Shown in pieces: positions 52,389 through 61,914 of a stretch of 64,000 nt of DNA. The notes beneath the pieces are model-generated. The model searched no databases, was not told where the DNA came from, and saw only the letters and a list, made by a program, of their open reading frames with translations. The stretch spans positions 114,501-178,500 of the forward strand of contig JASKMD010000017.1 of NCBI GenBank assembly GCA_030144725.1, in the 5' to 3' direction. This stretch comes from Haematococcus lacustris. Taxonomy: Eukaryota; Chlorophyta; Chlorophyceae; Chlamydomonadales; Haematococcaceae. Position 1 is the first letter of the stretch; the number at the start of each line of letters is the position of its first letter. The position numbers were made by a program, and so were the translations under genes.

Positions 52389-55362
52389 ATGGGGTCTGTG
52401 AAAGTCAGCGTGAAATGGGGGAAGGAGACGTTCGCAGATGTGGACGTGAACCTGGCGGACAGCCCGCTTGTGTTCAAGTCGCAACTGTTTGCTCTAAGCG
52501 GCGTCCCTCCCGACAAGCAGAAAGTCATGATCAAGGGCGCACTGTTGAAAGATGACGACTGGGGCAAAGCGGTGCCTAAAGAGGGTGCGGCCGTAATGCT
52601 GATGGGCTCTGCAGAAGCCAAGCCTGTGGAGGCGCCAAAGAACTTGCCACAATTCGTGGAGGACTTGCCCGAGTCCCAGCAGGCCCACATGGAGTTCAAA
52701 GCATACGGCTCTGGCCTAGAGAACCTGGGCAACACATGCTACATGAACTCAGTGCTGCAGTGCATGTATGCCGTGAAACCGTTGAGGGAGTCCCTGATCC
52801 AGTTCACCCCGGACCCGGGCAGCCGGCTCGTGGCGTCCGCGAAAGACCTAGTCAAGGCAAGACCGGCATGCCATATCAAGCCGAGCTGTGCGACTCGCCG
52901 CTCCGTGGCTGACGGCGTTTGAGTTGCGGCGCAGGACATGGAGTCCGGCGGGGAGCCGTTCCCGCCATACGCCTTCTTGTCCGCGTTGCGGGAAAAGTAT
53001 CCGCAGTTTGGGCAGCCGGGTCCTGGGGGCGTGCCAGCGCAGCAAGATGCAGAGGAGTGCTGGACCAACCTCATGTATGCCTTAAAGGAGAAAGTGAAGG
53101 TGCGAGGGAGTTCCACTGAGTCCAGCCATCAGCTGTGTATGGCTCCTCGCCCTACTCGCACCCTGGTCAGGGCAGGACCAGCCATGGCAGGGCCAGCAGC
53201 GGTGACAGCAGCTGTGGTGTCACCAGTGGCAGCGGCAGCAGCAGCAGGGCTAGCAGCTGGCACGCGCAACGGGTGGTTGCGTCCAGCATTAGAACATGGC
53301 GCATGCTGACTCTGAGGGAGGCTGTATGTGGATCTTGAGTGCAGGACGCAAGTGGCATGCCCACCGTGGAGCAGGTGTTTGGAATCAAAACAGCCTTAAA
53401 GCTGAAATGTGATGAAAGTGGGGAGGAACTGCAGGTAAGCCAGGCTGGCCGGCCTGTTGCCCAGCAGGCTGGCCCAGGTGTTAGCCGGCCGGCCTGGTCC
53501 CTGTGAGTGCAGGAGGACGCAGTGACCTACATGCTCAAATGCAACATCGACCTGAGCGTGAACCATTTAAACGACGGCATCTTGCTTGGGCTCAGGGATG
53601 ACAGGGAGAAGCACAGTCAGGCCTTGGGCCGCACCGCTGTGTTCAAGGGCAGCAGCCTCATCACACGCCTCCCGCCCTACCTCACGGTGCAGCTAGTGCG
53701 CTTCTTCTACAAGGTGGACACGCAGAGCAAGGCCAAGGTGCTGCGCAAGGTGGGTGTTGCCCGAGGGGCTGTGCACAGGGCCATAGTGCCAGTGAGCACA
53801 GGGCAACTGACAGTCTGCTGCCAGCCGCCAGGCCTGTGGGTCCTGCATTCGACAGCTGGGCTCACTGCCGCTGGGCTAAGGCTGCAGTTGAAGGTACTGT
53901 GTGGTGTGGTGTGCCGCCGCTGTCACCGCTGCTGCCTGCTGCTGACCCAGCCTTGGCCCCTGCAACTGCTGCCACCTCTGCCATCTCTCTCCCACCTACC
54001 ACTGCACCCCCTGCAGGTCAGCTTCCAGGCAGAGCTGGACACTTATGAGTTCTGCAGCCCGGAGCTGAAGAAGGCGCTGGAGGGACCGCGGGCTGCCTAC
54101 AAGGCAGCGCTGGACCTGGCCATAGAGGCGACCAAGGCTGCAAAGAACGCCGCAGCCAAGGCAGCAACGAGCGTTGGGCAAGCAGCAGCTGGGGCAGCTG
54201 GCACCGCTGCACCTAGCAGCACTGCTGACACCAATCCCAGTCCTGATGCGACAGTTGCAGCTGGCAGCTCCACAGGGGCAGCAACTGGTGTGGCGACACC
54301 AATGGAGGTGGAGGGGTCAGGCGAGGGTGCGGCAGCCAGCACCTCCCTGACGCCTGTGACCAACTATGTGGGGGCTGAAACAGGTGGGCCTTGGTCTAGC
54401 CCTTGCGGCGTTACTTCATCTTATGGATTCCAGTCCAGTGCCTTGTGACCTGGCCTCAACTTATGCCAGACCCTGAGTTGAACTCTGAGTGGGAGCCTGA
54501 GCTGGCTTAGACACCCACCTCCTCTTACTGACTCTGACCTGACACCAGGCCCTGGCCTGGCCTACTATTTGCCTTTGGCCCTGCCCTTGCGTGCCGCATC
54601 GTTCCCACATGATGCTGACCTGCCTCTGTAGCTCCTGGCCCTAACCCTTGCTCTCCCCCCTGCTCTTGCCCATCCTGCCACCCCTCACCCCAGCACGAAT
54701 GTCGTCAAATTGCTTCTGCCGCCTGTGTATTAACTGCTGCTGCTGCTCTTGGTGAGATTAGATGGCCTGCACATACCCAGCTGTGGTGTGCACAGCACTC
54801 ATTCCCGCTGTGACCCCCTGAACCCAATGGAGCAGCCCAAGGGCGCACCTCCAGCCATCAGCGCTCGCCAGCCTCAGCCCCTCCATGCACAGCTACCTGC
54901 CTTCCCCTGTTGCCCACCACTGCATAGCTGCCTCCCGCCACCTTGCCTGAGCCTCCGCCTGCCTATTGCCTTGTGCCCCCTGGCTGGCCCTACTTAACAA
55001 TGCCACCCCACTGCCATCCCTCCCGCCATCACCCCTGCCACTGATTCCCTGACTCTTGCTCCTGGCCCTGCCGCTGACGCCCTGCCCCCTGTCTGCCTGT
55101 TGCAGGCAAGTATGAGCTGTTCGCATGCCTGACGCATAAGGGCCGCAGCGCTGACAGTGGGCACTACGTGTCATGGGTGAAGCAGGCTGACGGCAAGTGG
55201 GTGCTGTTTGACGACGACAAGCTGACCCTGCGCACTGAAGATGAAATCCTGGCACTGTCAGGGGGCGGGGACTGGCATATGGCCTACCTGCTGCTGTACC
55301 GGGCCATCACGGTGCCAGCAGCGGGGGCAGAGGCTGCAGCCAGGGCCTCTAGGGCGAAGTGA
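52389..55362 (+). CDS. UBP6: Ubiquitin carboxyl-terminal hydrolase of the UBP6/USP14 type, six exons
   Basis: Exons 52,389-52,856, 52,935-53,099, 53,345-53,434, 53,513-53,749, 54,017-54,383 and 55,106-55,362. N-terminal ubiquitin-like domain: MGSVKVSVKWGKETFADVDV to MIKGALLKDDDWGKA (residues 1-75). Catalytic Cys box GLENLGNTCYMNSVLQCMYA (about 110-130), QQDAEECWTNLMYALKEKV (UCH middle), NHLNDGILLGLRD, LPPYLTVQLVRFFYKVDTQS, then the His box SADSGHYVSWVKQAD and FDDDKL with the Asp, ending SGGGDWHMAYLLLYRA. These are the USP14 hallmarks; the enzyme binds the 19S proteasome via Rpn1 and trims ubiquitin chains. An A/T/S-rich insert of about 100 residues (in exon 5) separates the boxes. Intron 1 is GC-AG (donor AAG|GCAAGA). 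Confidence 0.95.
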
Positions 55363-55879
55363 GCTGGGGAAGACATGCCTGGGGGAGGGATGAGGTGGGG
55401 GCCCGGGACAGGTGCAGCGGGAGGGGGGCGGGAAGGAGCAGGGCTCAAGTAGCCAGGTCCAGAGCCCGCTGCTGGCATCTGCAGTTACCTGGGCGTGGAG
55501 CGTGTCGAGTGTGACGTGCTGGGCAGCAGCAGGGTCAGACAAGCAGGTATGCGTGATGGATGGGAGGCGGAGCATTGGGCCTAGCCTTCATAGGAGAGGC
55601 TGGTGGCGTCAGCAACGTCAGCTGACCACCATTATCAGGAGTGAGTGTTGAGAGAGTGACCATGGACGAAGTCAAGCTGTTAAGACTGGGCATGCTGGTC
55701 TACATGTTGTGGTGGCGGTTGGGCATGAGTGGTGCTGTCACAGCCTTGACGCGGCTTGGAGGGTGTGCCTGCAGCGGCCGATTATAATCGTTAAAAATCC
55801 CATGTGGTGGATTGCCGCGGAGGTGGTCAGTCACAAGTCAGGCGTGCTTAAGCAGGTGTAAAAGCGGGTACGAGCACCC
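55363..55879. other. 3' flank of UBP6
   Basis: Probable 3' UTR and short intergenic sequence before the TIR element. Small open frames without motifs. Confidence 0.4.
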
Positions 55880-55900
55880 CATCGTCGGACATTTTCCCCC

Positions 55901-56125
55901 GGGTCATCGAAACCTGTCGATTTTTGCAAAATCGATGGGGTCATCGAAAGGGGATCGATTGCGATCGAAGGCGGTCGAAGCTGATCGAAATATGTCGAGC
56001 GACCGATGGGTGGCCGCCAGAGACTCCCCCCGGGTCATCGAAACCTGTCGATTGTCGCAAAATCGATAGGGTCGTCGAAATAGGGTCGATTGCGGTCGAA
56101 ACTGGTTGAAAGCTGCCGACCGAAG
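55901..56125. repeat. Left subterminal ATCGA/TCGAT iterons
   Basis: Two ~130-bp related blocks, each with GGGTCATCGAAACCTGTCGA, a palindrome-like AAAATCGAT, and GGTCGAA motifs. They mirror the ATCGATCGA-rich right end. Confidence 0.8.
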
Positions 56126-57049
56126 GGGCAGCGACGGGCGAAGGGCCGAAGGGCACCAGGCATCCCAACCATTACAACATCATATATCCATTACCATTAT
56201 AACATCATATAACATCATATAACATCATATTGAGGCAACGTATTGAACACACTAGAGGTGGTGCAAACCCAGCAGGTCATCTATATAACACGGATTTATG
56301 TTCTTCAGGTTGCATGCAGGTTTCGCAAGGGAAACGCGAAGGAAGCGAAGGAATCGCGAAGGACAGCACACTGTAGCCAGGATGAGCTAGCAGCCAGGAT
56401 GAGCTAGCAGCCAGGAGCAGCCAGCAGCAGCCCGGACCAAACACGCCACCAGCGATAGAAAGCATGCGACCAGGTCGAGCGAAAGGAGCAAGAGGCAGCG
56501 AGGAGAAAGAATGGGAAGCCAGGGAAGCCAGGGAAAGGTGCGAGGTGGCGCTCATCGATTTTGTGCCTTGTAGGCGAAGAAGAATGGCCTTGGAGTGCCT
56601 TGTAGGCGAAGAAGAAATGCTGTAGAAGAGAAGTAAGAAGATTTCTCCGGCAGAACGTCCGCCTGGAGCGCGGCCTGCTTCCACAACTTATGCCAAGTAG
56701 CACGGGAAAGGTGCGATGATCAACAAGAAATAGCTACTAGACAATTGGTAAAGAATGTGTGGCAAGGGTTGCTTGCAGGTGAACGGGATTGGAGGTGAAG
56801 TGAAGGAGCCTGGAGCGCAGGACCAGTCGTAAGCTGGAAGCCATGAAGTGCAGCCAAGGGAAGCAGCTTGGCAGAGCAGCCAAAAGCAGCCAGGAGCAGT
56901 TGGAAGCGGCATCGATGATCGGCATCAATGAGCGGCAGCAATGAGCAACAGCGATGAGCAGCACCCACCCCCCTCGTCCCACACCCACACCCAACTCCAT
57001 TCCCCATTCCCCATATTTTTACCTAGTCTGACCCCTGTCATGCCCTTGT

Positions 57050-57770
57050 TTTCTGCAGATTCTGATGGTCACACCCATACCCCTTTCCCACTACTACCAC
57101 CCTCCCCTCCCCTCCCCTCCCCTCCCCTCCCCTCCCCTCCCCTCCCCTCCCCTCCCCTCCCCTCCCCTCCCCTCCCCTCCCCTCCCCTCCCCTCCCCTCC
57201 CCTCCCCTCCCCTCCCCTCCCCTCCCCTCCCCTCCCCTCCCCTCCCCTCCCCTCCCCTCCCCTCCCCTCCCCTCCCCTCCCCTCCCCTCCCCTCCCCTCC
57301 CCTCCCCAAGCAGCCAAGGAACGCAGCCTAGAGACGCAGCCAAGAGCCGTAGCTTGGAGGCGAAAGAGGGGCAGCCATACTGGGGCAGGAGGATGCCAGC
57401 AGCCAAGAGTTAAGGTGAGTGCAAATGTTGTTGAGGTGTTTGGCCAGTCTGCCCACCTCTAGTCATGCATGTCCTGGTTTGTTGATCACAAGCATGCCCC
57501 TTGCTTGCTGCAGGTCTAACAGTCACACTCCAATCCCATTGCCCCTTCCCTCTAACCCTACCCTGTTCCATCACCAACACCTCCAAGTCTCCTACGCCCC
57601 CATTCCCCCCCTCCCCCTCACTTTCCCCCGACATCGAAGTCCCCTCCCTACCCTACCCAGCAGCCAGGAGGAAGCCCCCTCTTGTTCCTCTTCTCCCTGC
57701 CCAATCTCATTCCTCTTCTCCCTAACCCCTCTAGACGTGGCTAATCACCTACTGGTAAGTAGCTGACACC
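57050..57770 (+). repeat. Exon-like units shared with the CACTA-like element
   Basis: At 57,056 and 57,513 TTCTGCAG or TTGCTGCAG is followed by ATTCTGATGGTCACACCC or GTCTAACAGTCACACTCC. Units end in AAG|GTGAGTGCAAATG (57,415) or CTG|GTAAGTAGC (57,755). CCCAGCAGCCAGGAGGAAGC at 57,655 parallels ACAGCAGCCAGGAGAAAGCC at 15,017. Confidence 0.5.
57105..57306. repeat. (CCCCT)n pentanucleotide array
   Basis: About 40 pure CCCCT units inside the ATCGA element, in the same position of the exon-like unit that carries (CCCAG)n in the CACTA-like element. Preceded by CTGCAGATTCTGATGGTCAC and followed by CAAGCAGCCAAGGAACGCAG. Confidence 0.95.
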
Positions 57771-58701
57771 CAGCCCAGCTGGCCTCCTGCCCCTTGGCCT
57801 CTTCCTCCGTCCCTCTGCTGTCCCACCACCACCACCAGTCCGCAACCCCGTCTACTTCCCCCCAACCCCATTGGGCAGCCTGGAGCGGGCAGCCTGGAGC
57901 CAGCGCTAGTAGTAGCAGCCAACACAACCCTCACTAGCCATGCCATGCCCACACACAACAATGACCCATCCCATCCCTCTCTCAAGGGGACAGCCAAGCC
58001 ATGAGATACACTACCCACCCCCACACCATTGATCAAGAAGTGTTGCAATACCATGGCTGTAGTGCATTTGATGGGTGCCAGACTTGCGACATGGCTGACC
58101 GACGGCATGGCATGTTTGCCTATTGCAGGTCACCTCATTGTTTTTGTCAGGGTTCCAACCCAACCCGTTCAGCTCGTCATTGATAAAGCCCAACCAACAG
58201 CGGATTACAGCTGAGCCCACAGGGCGCACCTCACAAGGGTACTAGTGCCACACTGCATGGCATGACCAGCAGTCCTAGAGTCCTGAGTCCTAGTCCTGAG
58301 TCCTGAGTCCTAGAAGCATGCCCAATATCGAAGGCAGCAAGCCTGTTGCTTTGGATGTAGGCTTTGTGCTTCGGCACTAGGCCTTGTACTTTGGCAGCTT
58401 GACCTTGTGCTTTGGCAATAAGCCAGTGTAACATCGATGAGTTTCCTGCATCGATCCCCCATCGAATCGATGGTTGGAGCCGACCCGAAACTGCCTCAAA
58501 CATGCCTCGAACATGACTCAAACATGCCTCGAACATGCCTGAAACATGCCTCGATCATGCCTCGAAATCACAAAAATCGATACCCCCATCGAATCGACAG
58601 CCTACCCCATCGAGATTTTGGATCGATAGTAGCCGGCGTCGGTCCCCCTCATCGGTCAACGATCGAGGCGGGATCGACGGGGGGGAAAATGTCCGACGAT
58701 G

Positions 58702-59323
58702 TGAATTAGACAGTAGGTGTGCACGGCCTTGTGGTCAGAACCTGCTACAGGTATCAAACAGGAACTGGTACTGAGCTTGCTATGGGAAACAAACCATGTG
58801 TTTGCTGTGCAGGCTAAGTTGACCCAAGCCTTGGGGCGAGCCGGCTGGGTGGCAAAACATCTGACAGCCATTGGGCCGTCCATAACCTCACACCAATACC
58901 TCCATGTTAGTCATGCAGCAGGGCCCTGTTGAGGTGAAGTCTTGGCATTCTGTGTACAACTCATAACCGAATATGCAATGACCTGATTGTTTAATTTGCC
59001 TAGCAGAGCCAGGGTTCGTTAAGCCCACCATAGCGTTCCTCGAGACCCACTCCTGCACTGTTGCATTCTAGCACAGCACAATAGCACACATCACACTGTT
59101 CTACATGCTCCTGCACTGCCTTGCATGGCCGGTCTTGCAACCGCTGGCATGTTGAACGGCTTAGGCGGACAACCCAGCACCATCGCAAGAGCAGTACTCT
59201 TTGCGCCAGGGTGGCAGTGGGTAGGCAAGGGATGCAGCAGTGTGTAAGCCGGAGGCTGGCCTGGTCCAATGTGCACGGCCCCAGCTCCTACTCCTGCCCC
59301 TACTCTGGCCCCTGTAAGCAGTG
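58702..59323. other. Interval with no recognised feature
   Basis: Overlapping small frames on both strands. Possibly 3' UTR of the acidic-protein gene at its right end. Confidence 0.35.
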
Positions 59324-61214
59324 TCAGTCATCATCCATACCCTGGAAGCCCCATTCGTCCTCCACCTCCTCTTCTTCCGCCTCCTCTGCACCCACCATAC
59401 CCCCTGCTGTGCCCAACCCTGTGCTCCCGTCACATGCATGGCCCAGCCCTGCATCCCAGCTTGCGCCCCCGATCTGCTGCTGAGCCACTACCACTGGCGT
59501 GGCACTCGGCTGGTTCCCGTGATCTGTTTCTGCAATTGCTTCCACCTCCTCCTGTACTACTACCACCAGCTCCTCAGCCTCTACCTCCTCTTGTGCTCCG
59601 TGCCCATCGTCAGCCAGCTCTCCTGTGTGCCCATCGCCCTGATCCGACTGCCCCTCTATTTGCCAGCCGCCATGCGCAGCCTCAGGGTGGCCAGGTGAGA
59701 CGGGGCTGGCATCCAGCTTTGCTGCATTGCCATCACCCTCCCAACCCCCACCCCCCTGCTCAAGCTCGTGCTCTTCAGGCACTCCCTGTGAGGGTGAGTC
59801 TGGGGCTGCAGCCTCAGCTGGTTGAGCAGCAGCCGCATGAGGTGCCTCCAGGCCCTGGTCTTCAATGTCATCTTGCACCAGTGCATGGGGAGGAGGGGCG
59901 AGCTCTGGTTGAGTTTGCAACTGCCTGCCTTCAGTGACCGCCACCCTCCCTGCTGCCGCCCCGTCCATGTCTGACCATGAGGCTGCCAGCTCAGGTGGTG
60001 GCACCACTGGCACCGCTACTGCCAGGGCAGGCTGCTGAGCTATCACAGGTCGTTGCTGCTGCTGCTCCTCCTCCTCTGCTGCCTCGCCATCCTCTATCTC
60101 CCCTGACTCAATGTCAGCATCTGGGTCCCCAGGGGCCCCAGCTGCCCCTGCACCCCTGCTGACCTGGCCAGCTTGCAGGCAATGGCTGCCCGCAGTGCCT
60201 CCAGCTGCCCTGCCTGACTGCCCGTGCTCAGGGGAGGACAGCAGCCCGTCCTCCTGCTCAGCGTCCTCCTCTTGCAGCTGTTCTGGAGCAATAGGCCTTG
60301 AGGAACCCTTCTCGTCCTCACCCAGCCAGGGTTTGTGCGTGTGTCTGGCTGTCTGTGCTTGGCTGTCCCAGCCTGGCTGCTGCTGCTGTCCTGCCTGCTG
60401 CCTGTGCGGGAGGTGAGAGGCATGCGAGTGTGTGTGTGTGGTGCTGCCCGCATGAGCCCTGGACCCTGAGCCACGCCCTAGGCCATATGTTTCTCTGCTG
60501 TCAGCGGGCCTGCGCAGGCCAGCAGCAAGCAGAGGAACGGTGACAATTCAGGGACATGCTGGAGTTACATGTTAAGCAGGGGCTGTGGCTGGCTATTTCT
60601 GGTTGGTCGAGCCTGCCCCTTACCAGCCCTGTGCACGCAGGCTACGGATGCAAGTCTGCTTCTCTCAGGCGCACAGCAACATTGTTTGGGAAACACCACT
60701 GTTCTGATACCAGCAAAGCAGCTGTGCAATGCATATCAGTATCCTTGCCCTGCTGACCGACTGTCGGGCTGTGCTGCACTCACTCATCCAGCAAGCGGAC
60801 TGCGGCCATGCTATGGAGGTTGAAAACATTGCTGTGGCCATCAAACACCTGCACACAACAGCACTCGCACATCATGTAGCCCACCATCCCTCCAGTGGCC
60901 AGCAAGCAGCTCACCACTAAGAAGTCCAAGTCGTCCAAGCTAGAATTCAGCTCATCCCCGCTCTGCGCGACACGAGTTGCGCCCGCAAAGCTTGGGCTGT
61001 CGCAGTTTGGGTTCCCTGGAATTGATGGCTGACAGCGTTGCTCACTTGCGGCTTGCAATGCTGCAAGTTAAGCCGCAGTGGGTAAGCGCAGCCTGGCTTT
61101 GGTCCTGCCATTTCCAGAACCTGTCAAACAACTCGGCACCAAGCGCAAGACAGCAGAGATATTGGCTAGCTCGACCGGCCAGCGGTAAGCGCATGGACAT
61201 GGGATACAGTTGTC
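59324..61214 (-). CDS. Acidic protein of unknown function, tentative multi-exon gene
   Basis: The 3' exon (to the stop at 59,324) reads PDADIESGEIEDGEAAEEEE, then QQRPVIAQQPALAVAVPVVP, and ends VGAEEAEEEEVEDEWGFQGM then DDD. It extends upstream through LQEEDAEQEDGLLSSPEHGQ (about 60,275). A further minus-strand exon at about 61,020-60,932 reads NPNCDSPSFAGATRVAQSGD then ELNSSLDDLDFLV before GTGAGC. The most upstream piece, from about 61,214, reads GAELFDRFWKWQDQSQAALT. Composition (E/D-rich, G/A/Q-rich) suggests a disordered nuclear or adaptor protein, but no domain is recognised. Joining the pieces into one gene is inference from strand, order and splice-like signals. Confidence 0.35.
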
Positions 61215-61464
61215 CTCCTTGCATGAACATGAACTCCTTGCATGTCATGATGCGTGACTGCTTCAAGAGCTGCCTTGCACATCCTGCGCCTAGCTGCTGT
61301 GCAGGTGGGGCAGCAAATGGGTGGGCGGCCTGGGCTGTAGGATGGCTCCTCCTCGGCGCCTACAGTGCAGCCTCCCTTTCCCTTGCACTTGTACATCCGT
61401 GTATTTTTCACGGAAAACCCAAATTGCTAGAAAATGTCCCCGCCCGTCGCACTGCGCATCGCGT
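61215..61464. promoter_or_regulatory. Possible bidirectional promoter region
   Basis: Lies between a leftward gene (59,324-61,214) and a rightward one (61,465 on). Position is the only evidence. Confidence 0.25.
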
Positions 61465-61885
61465 GATGGCTAAGAAGAAGCGGAAGGGTAGCGACAAGAA
61501 ACATAAAGGTTCGTGTCCCCAGCCGTGACGTGAGCCCTATACGTGAGTTACGCGCTGTGAGATAACCCGTCGCTCCTGTTGGTTCCATCGCAGTGTCTCG
61601 TTCCGCCCAAGGCAAGCAACGGCAGGATCGTCGAGATGGTTGGACCACTCGTCGACGTCAGGTGTGGGTCCGTCCCCGCCTTATGTGTATCCGCACTGTT
61701 TGTGTCGAGAGAAGTGCCGGGAGAGAATGTCAAAATGTCAATTGCGCTTGGCTGCAGGTTATCAAGGTCCCCGAGGGCGCAGTGCTGCGCGGCTGCAAGA
61801 AGACGCGGCGCAAGTTGCGGGAGCACCTTCGGCTGCGGGCTGAAACCCACTCCCAGCTCCGCTTCATCGCTTCACTGTTTGTCCT
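61465..61885 (+). CDS. Small highly basic protein, 5' exons only, interrupted by Fanzor sequence
   Basis: ATG at 61,465 begins MAKKKRKGSDKKHK. The frame passes a donor (AAAG|GTTCGT) into 61,593 (acceptor ATCGCAG): VSRSAQGKQRQDRRDGWTTR then RRRQ|GTGTGG. From 61,759 (acceptor CTGCAG) it reads VIKVPEGAVLRGCKKTRRKL then REHLRLRAETHSQLRF. All three exons join in phase and are strongly basic, consistent with a nucleolar or RNA-binding protein, but I recognise no family. After about 61,880 the same frame runs into P/A-rich sequence that belongs to the Fanzor locus, so the 3' exons are either beyond it or lost. Confidence 0.4.
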
Positions 61886-61914
61886 GCGTATCTTTCTGAC
61901 ATGCTTGGTGGGCT

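Larger units (their letters stand above)
55880..58701. mobile_element. TIR element with ATCGA-rich subterminal repeats, 2.8 kb
   Basis: The left end is CATCGTCGGACATTTTCCCC at 55,880; the right end ending at 58,701 is its exact inverse, 21 bp in all. Inside the left end a block with TCATCGAAACCTGTCGAT recurs twice (55,901-56,028 and 56,034-56,120), and TCGAT or ATCGA occurs many times. The right end has ATCGAATCGA twice and seven CCTCGAACATG-like units. The interior shares exon-like modules with the CACTA-like element at 12,399-18,890 (57,050-57,770 against 14,160-15,780) and a long (CCCCT)n array. No target duplication is visible: flanks are GAGCACCC and TGAATTAG. No transposase seen. Confidence 0.7.

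Noticed and set aside
61579..61700. ATP synthase beta-subunit N-terminus (frame GRIVEMVGPLVDVR)
   Set aside because: Only about 15 residues resemble it; no Walker A follows. The alternative frame (RQDRRDGWTTRRRQ) joins in phase with basic exons on both sides, so the likeness is probably chance.
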